DNA of 39,176 bases. Source: Burkholderiaceae bacterium (GTDB lineage Bacteria > Pseudomonadota > Gammaproteobacteria > Burkholderiales > Burkholderiaceae_E). The notes under the pieces are model-generated. The model worked only from the letters and a program-made list of their open reading frames with translations, was not told where the DNA came from and searched no databases. Each line of letters starts with the position of its first letter. Within the stretch, counting starts at the first letter, position 1. Of this stretch, positions 17,876 to 26,223 are shown one piece after another. The position numbers and the translations under genes are program-made. Location of the stretch: contig JAHDXY010000012.1 in NCBI GenBank assembly GCA_023384005.1, forward strand, positions 1 through 39,176, read 5' to 3'.

Positions 17876-20800
17876 GCAGCGTCCTTCATCTCGCCGAACA
17901 GCTCACGGTGCGCGCCAAAAACCCCGTTCCACGTCTGCTCGTCGTCTGTGAATCGCACTACGACAAAGCCTGCATCGGCAAGCCTGCGATCGAGGCTCTC
18001 CTCCGGCTTCGGCGTGCCCAGCATCACCGCAGCTTGCCAGTCGTCGTAGTAGAAATCGGCTGTCACCTCCGCCGCTTCCAAGCGATGGTCTGCGCGATCC
18101 GGCTCGCGAAGACCGTACGAGCGAAGGGCCGCGATCCATTTCGCACGCAAGCCGTCGAACAGCGGCGCCGGACCGGGTGCCGGCGCCGCCTTGCCTATCG
18201 CAAGCTCTGCGCGCGTCAATCGGCACAGCAAATCCACGGCGCCCGGGTCCTGCCGGTCGATGCGCTCGTGATCGGGTTGGTTGTAGTACGAAAGCAGGCA
18301 TCTGTAGCACCCTGCTTCGCAAACCGGCTTGCCATCCTCACCCAGCTCCTGGTCGACCGCGCCGCTGCTCCACTGTGCGATTCCTGCTTTCTTCCGATAG
18401 TGGGCAATATCGAGCGCCCGTTCGGCGACCGCGCGAAGCGCGCTTGCCTCAGAAACAAGCCGCGTCAGAGCGCCCGCGCCGCCCTCGGATGCCTCGTAGA
18501 GCAGGATCGCCTTGCGATTGTCCGAACGCGGCAGCGGCTCGGCCATCAGCTCGCTTTCTTCAAGTTGAAATACCGCTTCGATGCCTCGCTTCAGTGCGTA
18601 TTGCAGGGCGGTAAGCGTGCTCTCCGGAATCTCCGCAGCCGCTCGGACGATCAACACGTTCCGGCGATCTTCGACATAGGGCACGATTCGCTGCGGCGGC
18701 GTCCGATCGTCGCCGCCTTTTTCATCGTCCTCCTCGCCCGCTTCGTCCACGCCTCCGCGCCAATGCCCAGTGACCGGGTGGATCTTGAAGCCGTGGATGC
18801 TCTTCTCCTTCCGCCTGCGCCAGCCGAGGTTCATGCGCCACACCGTCGCCGCCGGCCCGTATTGAAGCTCGAGCAGCTCTTCGCCGGATTCGGTCACCAG
18901 CGCCAGCGCGCGCTGCAGACGGTTTTCCTTAATGGCGAACTGCAAGGTTGTCTGGGTTTCGTAGCCCTGCCGCAAGCGCTCCTCCTCATTGGCGCTGATC
19001 CGATCCACGCGCCGGGTGCTGACGTTCTCAATGCGATACAGCTCGCGCACTTCGGGTGCGCCCGCGAGCAACGTATTGCACGCCACGCAGCGGTCGGCGC
19101 CCATCTGTTCCTGGAAGTGCCCATAGCCGCACTCGGGACAAACCCTTGCGTGGGTCGTAGCTAACTTGGCCCCCGTCGTTACCTGGTCGTCGGCCCCGAT
19201 GTTGAGGATGGCGCGCGTGACCTTGAAGCGGCTGCCCTCGTGGTAGATGAGGCTGTACGGCCCGAATTCCGAAAGCGCGAGGAAGCGGGGCCTTGAGAGG
19301 AAGCTTTCCTTTCCGCCGCTTCTGCGCCGCGCCGGCACGTACGCCATCAGCGGCAAGCGCGGAAAGTTGTAGCCCGGCAGGAATCCCTGGCTCGCCAGAT
19401 AACGATATGTGTAAAAGTCCGAATTGAGCCTCCGTCCCTCGTCGAGCAGTAGTTCCCGCTGACGGAACGCCTCGTTGTAGCGCTGCATCGCCTCCTTCCG
19501 CTCGCGCTCGGGCGTGGCATGATTGTTCGCGATCTTGTGGTTCAGCTCCATCTGGAGCGAAGTCGCACGGTAAAGCTGGCGCCACCGCTCCAGCGCCCGA
19601 TCGAGGCTCTTGAATGCGTTGTCCGCGACACCTTCGAGCCATCCAGGCACGAACCAAGGCGCATTGCGCCCATCGAGCTCGTCCTTGAGCATGTCGAGCA
19701 CGCGCCCGGAGCGACGCTTGGTCTCCGCCCGTGCCTCGCCACGGTCCATCGCAGTCGCAAGAGGAGGAAAAATGGGAAAGTTCTTCTGCGCCAGATCGAT
19801 CATCGACTTCACGCTGTCCCCGAGCTTGGCGCCCGTCGCAGCGAGCCAGATCGCCTGCACGTGGCTTTCGAGCAGATCCCGATTCGCGAGATCGAGGGTC
19901 GGCGGATTGACCTGTCCGTAAGCCATGCGCGCCGGGTCATGGAAGAAATACTGATCGTGCGGGCTTTGCGACGCGCAGTAGGTAATCACCAGGGCGGGCT
20001 GGCCGGCGCGCCCCGCGCGGCCGCTGCGCTGCGCGTAATTCGCGGGCGTCGGTGGAACGTTCCTTAGATAGACGGTATTGAGGGCTGAGATATCGACACC
20101 AAGCTCCATCGTCGGCGAACAGAAAAGCACCGGCAGTCGCTCGAGATTCGGGACATTCGCTTTGTCACTGTCCTCGAACCGAAAGCGCGCCTCCCGCTCC
20201 AGTCGATCCTCGACCTCTACCTGCGCCGTGTGCTCGCGCGCTTCGAAGTCGAAGAGCTGATGGACCTCCGAACCAAGCATCTCCGCAACGTTTAGATACA
20301 ACGCTCGGAAGAATCGATTGACCTGTGCGCGCTGCTGCTCTTTTTCATCGACAGCTTTCTCACGCCATACCAGCGCCGCCCCGTTTACCTGATAGCCCAT
20401 GAGACCGAAGTCAGTTTCCTCGGCGCTGACAATGCCGTAGGCCTTAGCCGCGGCAAGCACCGCCTCGACGATCAACTGGTGCGACGCTTCGTCGATCCGG
20501 CCGAAATTCGGATTTCCCTTTCCCCAGAGGGATTCGCGCCTTATCTTGCCGCCAAGCCGGGAGCGCGAACCGCCCGGCACCAGCGCCGTTGCTTCTCGCC
20601 CGCGCGCATTCGAAGGCAACCGACGCGTGATGTAGATCCTGGCGGGCTCGGGGTTTTCTCCGTCCTCAGCGAAACCCCACGGCTCCCGCAGGCTGTTGTA
20701 GCTCTGCGAGCGCAGCTGCTCAAGCTTGTAGCGGTCGAGATACTGGGTCTTGATGCACAAGCCCTGGCGCATCTCGTCCAGAACGGTCCGCAGTACCTTG

Positions 20801-23100
20801 GCGCGCACTTCGATTGACGACTCCTTGAGCAACGGCGGTGCTGCCTTCCACAGGTCGGCATCGCGAGCCGCCGAATCAACGTCCAGGTAGTCGACTTCGA
20901 GAAGGCTGAGCTGCTCGAGGTTCGGGTTGTTGAACCGCCATCCCCTCCGCAAGTCGTAGAACAACCGGTACGCCAGCATGTCGCGCATCGTGTCCTGAAC
21001 TTGGCGGCGGCCGGCGCCTCGGATATCGGGGTCCTGCATGAACTCGGCGCGCACTCCCCGGTCGTCACGCCCGAAGCCAATTGCGTCGAAAACAGCCGAT
21101 GCCACGTCTTTCTCCGCCAGCGCCTTGCCGGGAGCGCGCTCGACCGCGAGGAGCAATCCGGCCCGCAGCAGCAGAACGTTCAGGAAATCGTTGAAGTGCC
21201 CTGCCTGGAGCGCCGCGTCCTGACGGTTGTCGGTGAAACCGAGGATCTTCTTCGCCTTTTCCGGAAGCTGGACATCCTTTCCGTGCAGGAAGCGCAACGA
21301 GGCGAGCGTCAGCATCGTGGTGGCGGAGCTCCGCCCCTCTCCACTCAACGCTGTCAGACGCAAGGCATCCTTTCCGGATGCCGTGTAGCTCTCTCCGCAC
21401 TGCAAGCAAAACCTGAAACTGCCGGGGATATACCAGCCGGCAAGCGCCCCGCTTTCGCTCACCTTGCCCTCGGTATCCACCCGCACCCGCTTCGGCACGA
21501 ATGGTTGCATCGAGGTCTTGAGCTTCGGCTCTTTACCGCTGTAATCGAACCATGTCTCCGGAAACCGTTCCAGCGCCTCATTCCAGATACTGCCGTCCAC
21601 GTCCGGCATGAAGAAGCCATTCTCGACAGCTTCCTCCCCGGCAAACCGATCATCGATGTCGCGCACCGTAAGACGCGGCTGACTGCCTTCCAGCTTGCGC
21701 CATATGGGCAGGTACTCCTGCCCGCATTCACGGCAGAAATGCGCGTGGTAGAGCGGACGCGTCCGAGCCCCGGGGACGAATTGCTGGCCGTCGAGCGTGA
21801 GATACCGGGCGCCGGGTGCATCGAGCGAGCTGTACACGCGCCCCGCGCCCGAGATGAACTGATGCAATCTGAACGCGAATACGCCACGTTCGTAACCAAG
21901 CATCAGCAGCTTGGTAAGAAATACGCCGCAAAGCGTCCGATCGGCGCCCGAATCCTCACCCAGCCGCTTGCTCGCTTCCTGAATCGTGATCGGACGAGCG
22001 CGCACCCACTTGTTGTCGGGTTCGCTCCACTTCAATCCCAGTACCAATTCCACCCACACGGCCGCCGGATGCGCCTTCAGGGAGGAACTATCGATGTCGT
22101 CGCTCAAGCCGGAGCCAATGACACCAGCCAACTGCGGCTTGACCGCATCCACGTTCAGCCCGTCCGGAGTCACGCGCTGAAGAGTTTCGGTAATAACGCT
22201 GGCCGGCTTCACCTTCACCCCGAAAATCCGCGTCGCTACCTCGGATACGACCTCGTTCAACTTTCGCTTGCCGTCGTCAGATCCCATCGTGGCGGACGTA
22301 CCAACGCAGACAATTTCCTCGGCAAGTGCCTCGCGCACGCGGCGCACCAGCATCGCCACGTCGGCACCTTGCCGGCCGCGGTAGGTATGCAGCTCATCGA
22401 GCACGAGGAATCGCATGCCTTTCGCGTTCGCAATTACCGCACGATCGCTCTCGTTCTGCCGCGTCATCAGCAGCTCGAGCATCATGAAGTTCGTAAGCAG
22501 GATGTCGGGCGGATTCGAAGCGAGGCGCGCTCGCTCGGTTTCGTCTTCCTGGCCGGTGTACCGCCCGAAGGTGAACGGCGCGGCCTCCGGCGTGTACCCA
22601 GCGAGGAACTTACGCAGCTCCTCCACCTGGCTGTTCGCCAGCGCATTCATCGGGTAGATCACGATGGCGCGGGTGCGAGGCTTCGGGTCCCTCTCCTTCT
22701 CTCGCAGTATGTAGTCGACGATCGGTATGAAGTAGCTGAGCGACTTGCCCGACCCGGTCCCTGTTGTCAGGACATAGCTTTCGCCGCCCTTCGCAAAACC
22801 GATCGCCTCTTGCTGGTGGCGATGCAGCCGAATTGAATTGCCGCCACCGGCTGCCGTCTTTCCCTGGCGGAAGATGCGCGCGCACTCCGCGTGCAAAGCA
22901 CCTTGCGCGACAAGCTCTTCGACCGTATTGCCAGGCTGGAAGCTCGGGTTGATCTGGATGAGCGGCGCCGGCCAGTAGCGCCCGGACCTGTACTGCTCCG
23001 CTACGAACGCGCCTATGTCGCCCGCGAGAATGCGTGTGAAGCTACGCGCAAAGTCAGCGTAGTCCGCGATCAATCGGTCTCGGAATTGGAATACGTTCAT
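17872..23100 (-). CDS. DEAD/DEAH-box helicase with C-terminal DUF1998 (MrfA/DruE/DrmA-DrmB-like fusion)
   Basis: 'EAIGFAKGGESYVLTTGTGSGKSLSYFIPIVDYIL', 'LVLDELHTYRGRQGADVAMLVRRV', 'VLFCSPTMELGVDISALNTVYLRNVPPTPANYAQRSGRAGRAGQPALVITYC', then DUF1998-like 'AILLYEASEGGAGALTRLV...VCEAGCYRCLLSYYNQPDHERIDR'. Start assigned to ATG at 23100 (MNVFQFRDRLIADYADF) with an AGGGAA SD, instead of the ORF-track start at 23139. Confidence 0.88.
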   Translation of the reverse strand: MNVFQFRDRLIADYADFARSFTRILAGDIGAFVAEQYRSGRYWPAPLIQINPSFQPGNTVEELVAQGALHAECARIFRQGKTAAGGGNSIRLHRHQQEAIGFAKGGESYVLTTGTGSGKSLSYFIPIVDYILREKERDPKPRTRAIVIYPMNALANSQVEELRKFLAGYTPEAAPFTFGRYTGQEDETERARLASNPPDILLTNFMMLELLMTRQNESDRAVIANAKGMRFLVLDELHTYRGRQGADVAMLVRRVREALAEEIVCVGTSATMGSDDGKRKLNEVVSEVATRIFGVKVKPASVITETLQRVTPDGLNVDAVKPQLAGVIGSGLSDDIDSSSLKAHPAAVWVELVLGLKWSEPDNKWVRARPITIQEASKRLGEDSGADRTLCGVFLTKLLMLGYERGVFAFRLHQFISGAGRVYSSLDAPGARYLTLDGQQFVPGARTRPLYHAHFCRECGQEYLPIWRKLEGSQPRLTVRDIDDRFAGEEAVENGFFMPDVDGSIWNEALERFPETWFDYSGKEPKLKTSMQPFVPKRVRVDTEGKVSESGALAGWYIPGSFRFCLQCGESYTASGKDALRLTALSGEGRSSATTMLTLASLRFLHGKDVQLPEKAKKILGFTDNRQDAALQAGHFNDFLNVLLLRAGLLLAVERAPGKALAEKDVASAVFDAIGFGRDDRGVRAEFMQDPDIRGAGRRQVQDTMRDMLAYRLFYDLRRGWRFNNPNLEQLSLLEVDYLDVDSAARDADLWKAAPPLLKESSIEVRAKVLRTVLDEMRQGLCIKTQYLDRYKLEQLRSQSYNSLREPWGFAEDGENPEPARIYITRRLPSNARGREATALVPGGSRSRLGGKIRRESLWGKGNPNFGRIDEASHQLIVEAVLAAAKAYGIVSAEETDFGLMGYQVNGAALVWREKAVDEKEQQRAQVNRFFRALYLNVAEMLGSEVHQLFDFEAREHTAQVEVEDRLEREARFRFEDSDKANVPNLERLPVLFCSPTMELGVDISALNTVYLRNVPPTPANYAQRSGRAGRAGQPALVITYCASQSPHDQYFFHDPARMAYGQVNPPTLDLANRDLLESHVQAIWLAATGAKLGDSVKSMIDLAQKNFPIFPPLATAMDRGEARAETKRRSGRVLDMLKDELDGRNAPWFVPGWLEGVADNAFKSLDRALERWRQLYRATSLQMELNHKIANNHATPERERKEAMQRYNEAFRQRELLLDEGRRLNSDFYTYRYLASQGFLPGYNFPRLPLMAYVPARRRSGGKESFLSRPRFLALSEFGPYSLIYHEGSRFKVTRAILNIGADDQVTTGAKLATTHARVCPECGYGHFQEQMGADRCVACNTLLAGAPEVRELYRIENVSTRRVDRISANEEERLRQGYETQTTLQFAIKENRLQRALALVTESGEELLELQYGPAATVWRMNLGWRRRKEKSIHGFKIHPVTGHWRGGVDEAGEEDDEKGGDDRTPPQRIVPYVEDRRNVLIVRAAAEIPESTLTALQYALKRGIEAVFQLEESELMAEPLPRSDNRKAILLYEASEGGAGALTRLVSEASALRAVAERALDIAHYRKKAGIAQWSSGAVDQELGEDGKPVCEAGCYRCLLSYYNQPDHERIDRQDPGAVDLLCRLTRAELAIGKAAPAPGPAPLFDGLRAKWIAALRSYGLREPDRADHRLEAAEVTADFYYDDWQAAVMLGTPKPEESLDRRLADAGFVVVRFTDDEQTWNGVFGAHRELFGEMKDAA

Positions 23101-23253
23101 TTTTTCCCTGCAAAGCCGGTCTGATGACCAGTCGGCCAACGCCTTTTTGTCCCCCGCAGTGTATTTTGCCTTGCAGCCGACAACTAGGCGAGGGCCAATG
23201 GTTTTCGGCGCGCTTACCCGCTAAGCGGGCACCGCGTATTCGGTGTACGACCC

Positions 23254-24783
23254 CTAGCCGGGCTGGACCTCAAGCTCAGGCACCTGGAGCGCTCGCGGCA
23301 ACACCTCGACCTGATCGATCTCGCCGATTTCGCGCCCGTCCGGCACCGCCTTCAGTTCTTTGAAGCGCCTCGCCGAGACCAACACCCGACTTTCGAGCGA
23401 AGCGACCGCCTTGTTGTAGGCGCCCACCGCGTCGCCGAGGTTTTTGCCGACCTTGCTCCAGTGGCCGGCCATGACGGAGATCCGCTCGTGCAGGTCGCGG
23501 CCGAGGTCGCTGATCTCCTGCGCGTTGCGGGCGAGCGCTTCCTGTTTCCAGCCGTAGGCGATGGCGCGCAGCATCGCGATGAGTGTCGTCGGCGTTGCCG
23601 GGATGACCTTTTCGCCGACTCCAAACTCGATCAGCTCCGGGTCCTGCTCCAGCGCGGCGGAGAAGAACATCTCGCCGGGGAGGAAGAGGACTACGAGCTC
23701 AGGCGTCGGGTCGAACTGCTCCTGGTAGGACTTGCGGCCGAGCTTCGTCATGTGGTCGCGCACCTGGCGCGCGTGATCGACGAGCTTTTGCGTGCGCAGC
23801 TCGTCTTTCTCGGTCTCCATCGCTTCGAGGTAAGCGGTGAGCGGCGTCTTCGCGTCCACTACGATGTTGCGCCCGCCCGGAAGGCGCACGACCATGTCCG
23901 GCCGCAGGAGTCCGTCCTCGCTCAAGACGCTCACCTGCTCGATGAAGTCGCAGTGCTCGAGCATCCCGGCCATCTCGACGACCCGGCGCAGTTGCAGCTC
24001 GCCCCAGCGCCCGCGCGCGACCGGCTGGCGCAGGGCACGCACGAGGTTCGAAGTTTCTTTGCGCAGGTCGCCCTGCCCCTCGGCAAGGGAGCGCACCTGC
24101 GTCGTCAGCGCCTGGTAGGCGCCTTCGCGCATCTTTTCGATCTCGTGGATTTGCCCGTCGAGCTTCTCCAGCGACTGCTTCACCGGCCCGACCAGCTCCT
24201 GGATGGCCTGCTGGCGCTTTTCGAGGTCGCCCTGCGCGCCTTGCTGGAACTTGCCGAGGGTTTCCGCCGCGAGGTCCAGAAACGACTGGTTGTTCGCCTG
24301 CAGCGCCTGTGCCGACAACGCGCGAAACGCGCTCGCGAGCTGCTCCTGCGCCTGGTTGAGAACGCCGAGCTTCTCGGCCAGCATCGCCCGCTCCGCCTCC
24401 AGCTCGGCCTTTAGACGGGCGTTCTCGACCTTCAGCTCCGCATTGGCGTCGTCCTTGGCCTCGGCGGCGCGCGCGGCGTCGCTGAGCGCGGCCTCGAGCT
24501 GCGGTACGCGCAGAGCCAGTTGCTCGGCTGCTGCCCGTTTCTGCGTCTCGGCGCGAAGCGCCGCCTCCACCGGTTCGCGCGCCGCTTCAAGTTCCGAGAC
24601 TCTCTTCTCCAACCTCGCAACTTCGGCGTCGCGCCCAGAAAGCCGTTCGATCAGCGCTGCCCGCTCCGATTCCATCCCAGCCCGGCCGCGCTCGAACGCG
24701 CTATTCGCCTGCTGGCGCAGGAGAAACCACGCCCCAACACTACCGAGCAGCAGTCCTGCGGCGATTGCGAGAAGGCTTTCCAC
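23254..24783 (-). CDS. rmuC: DNA recombination protein RmuC
   Basis: N-terminal membrane-anchor-like '[19 protein letters not shown]', coiled coil, then '[37 protein letters not shown]...[70 protein letters not shown]', diagnostic for RmuC. Confidence 0.95.
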   Translation of the reverse strand: MESLLAIAAGLLLGSVGAWFLLRQQANSAFERGRAGMESERAALIERLSGRDAEVARLEKRVSELEAAREPVEAALRAETQKRAAAEQLALRVPQLEAALSDAARAAEAKDDANAELKVENARLKAELEAERAMLAEKLGVLNQAQEQLASAFRALSAQALQANNQSFLDLAAETLGKFQQGAQGDLEKRQQAIQELVGPVKQSLEKLDGQIHEIEKMREGAYQALTTQVRSLAEGQGDLRKETSNLVRALRQPVARGRWGELQLRRVVEMAGMLEHCDFIEQVSVLSEDGLLRPDMVVRLPGGRNIVVDAKTPLTAYLEAMETEKDELRTQKLVDHARQVRDHMTKLGRKSYQEQFDPTPELVVLFLPGEMFFSAALEQDPELIEFGVGEKVIPATPTTLIAMLRAIAYGWKQEALARNAQEISDLGRDLHERISVMAGHWSKVGKNLGDAVGAYNKAVASLESRVLVSARRFKELKAVPDGREIGEIDQVEVLPRALQVPELEVQPG

Positions 24784-24837
24784 GGGGCACCTCGTCGAGT
24801 AAGGCCGCTGGACCGGCCGGTCGACCCACTATAAGGG

Positions 24838-24865
24838 CCGGGTGTCTCAGAGGATGAGCCTGCGG
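24838..24865. promoter_or_regulatory. Repeated palindromic intergenic site 2 (upstream of rmuC)
   Basis: CCGGGTGTCTCA-GAGGA-TGAGCCTGCGG; additionally flanked by AGGGCCG/CGGCCCT outer arms. Confidence 0.6.
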
Positions 24866-24875
24866 CCCTCCAGCC

Positions 24876-25154
24876 TCAGTCGCGGGGGATGCGGCGGTAG
24901 CGATGGCCGACGGTAATCACGGCCCCGTCCGACCCGAGGATCGCGTAGGTCCGGCGAAGCCGCTCCGCCTCCCGTGCTGCAGCCGGGCTCTGCCTCGCCA
25001 GCCGCGCCCGGGCGGCCCTGTCCAAGAAGACAATCTCGCGGCCACGATCGACGTGAGCCGTCCTGCCGAAGTCGAGCAGCGCCTCGAGCGCCTCTGCCCG
25101 GATGCCCCGCTGCTGCATCCGGCTGCGCGCGTGCGGCGTGAGGTTGGCGGACAT
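24876..25154 (-). CDS. DUF4258-like small protein
   Basis: 'MSANLTPHARSRMQQRGIRAEALEALLDFGRTAHVDRGREIVFLDRAA...RLRRTYAILGSDGAVITVGHRYRRIPRD'. Preferred start is ATG 25154 preceded by GAGG; the ORF-track start (25178) is a TTG overlapping the upstream gene. Confidence 0.65.
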   Translation of the reverse strand: MSANLTPHARSRMQQRGIRAEALEALLDFGRTAHVDRGREIVFLDRAARARLARQSPAAAREAERLRRTYAILGSDGAVITVGHRYRRIPRD

Positions 25155-25164
25155 CACGGCCTCG

Positions 25165-26094
25165 CTACGCCATCGCAAAACCCGCTAGATGAACGATGCG
25201 GCCGTTGGCGACGAGCGCGCCGCCCGACACCTCGTCTCCCGTCAACCGGATGTCCTCGCCTTCGCCGAGCGCCGGGAAGCGTTCGGCCGCTGCGGCCTGC
25301 ATCGCTTCGAGAAAGCGGTGCACTTCCGCGGCCGACGGTGCGAGCGTCTTTCCAGCCTCCGTCTCGATCGCGTCAAGGGCGTAGCTGCGCACGAGCTTGT
25401 CGAGATAGCGGGCGAATGCAGCCGCAGAATCGAAGAGTTCCATTCCGATCGGCTTGCCATCGACAGCAATGACCGCGCCGCGCTGGCCAGGCTCGGAGCG
25501 GAAGGCAGTGGCATATCCGCTCAGCCGCGGCGCGCTTTCCTCATATACGTCCGCCATGGCGAGCGTGCCGGACTCCACGCGGCAGAACGCCGCCTTGTCG
25601 GCGACGTCCGCCCATACCTGCGACTGATTGGACCGCCGGTCCCGGTTGACGCGCAGGGACTCCGTGACCTGTCGCACCTTCTTCGCGCGCGCCTTCGCGA
25701 ACAGGGATCTTCGCGCCGACCGGAACTCGCGGCTGTGATACGACCAGCGCCCCTGCTCGACGCAGGAAACAGGAATGACCAGCTTCTGCCGGCTGCCCAC
25801 CAGGACGCTGAGATTGAGCACCCGGTTTTGCTTCGCGCCGACCAGCTCGTCGCCATCGACCAGAAGGATTCTCTCCGCCGAGTCGTTCTCGAAGGACAGC
25901 TCCGGCACCCGTCCGTCGGCAGACACTTCGGTCACACGGGCGAGATTCCGCTCCAGGGCATCGTCGAGGAGCAGGTAGTCGGACAGCACCTTCCGTTCGT
26001 CGATAAGCGGGAAAAGCGCGAGGTTGAGGTGAACCTGCGGCGAACCGAGCTTGAGCCCGGTGAATGATTGCTCGATTTCCTGCGCGGTTTGCAT
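25165..26094 (-). CDS. ARPP-1 family-like domain protein
   Basis: 'LFPLIDERKVLSDYLLLDDALERNLARVTEVSADGRVPELSFENDSAERILLVDGDELVGAKQNRVLNLSVLVGSRQKLVIPVSCVEQGRWSYHSREFRSARRSLFAKARAKKVRQV' fits the ARPP-1 pattern as I recall it. Confidence 0.72.
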   Translation of the reverse strand: MQTAQEIEQSFTGLKLGSPQVHLNLALFPLIDERKVLSDYLLLDDALERNLARVTEVSADGRVPELSFENDSAERILLVDGDELVGAKQNRVLNLSVLVGSRQKLVIPVSCVEQGRWSYHSREFRSARRSLFAKARAKKVRQVTESLRVNRDRRSNQSQVWADVADKAAFCRVESGTLAMADVYEESAPRLSGYATAFRSEPGQRGAVIAVDGKPIGMELFDSAAAFARYLDKLVRSYALDAIETEAGKTLAPSAAEVHRFLEAMQAAAAERFPALGEGEDIRLTGDEVSGGALVANGRIVHLAGFAMA

Positions 26095-26142
26095 GAACGC
26101 CTTCTTTCAAAAGAGAGAGGCGCCCAGTATCGGAGCGCTGGT

Positions 26143-26159
26143 GGCTCAAGGCGTGAGCC
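26143..26159. promoter_or_regulatory. Repeated palindromic intergenic site 3 (upstream of the ARPP-1-like gene)
   Basis: GGCTCA-AGGCG-TGAGCC, perfect 6-bp arms. Confidence 0.6.
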
Positions 26160-26223
26160 CCCGAAGGAAATCTCGCGCTATGAAACGCCTAATCCGGCCG
26201 CGCTCACCGCATGAACCGTGCTG

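Noticed and set aside
21001-22836. 611-aa plus-strand ORF (and other long plus-strand ORFs such as 17908-19164, 23461-24414, 27970-29079, 32753-34267, 34285-35364)
   Set aside because: All lie antisense inside confidently assigned minus-strand genes and show low-complexity shadow composition.
23217-23245. CCCGC-TAA-GCGGG and CACCG-N6-CGGTG inverted repeats downstream of rmuC
   Set aside because: Possible terminator or operator, but no T-tract and short arms; evidence too thin to call a feature.
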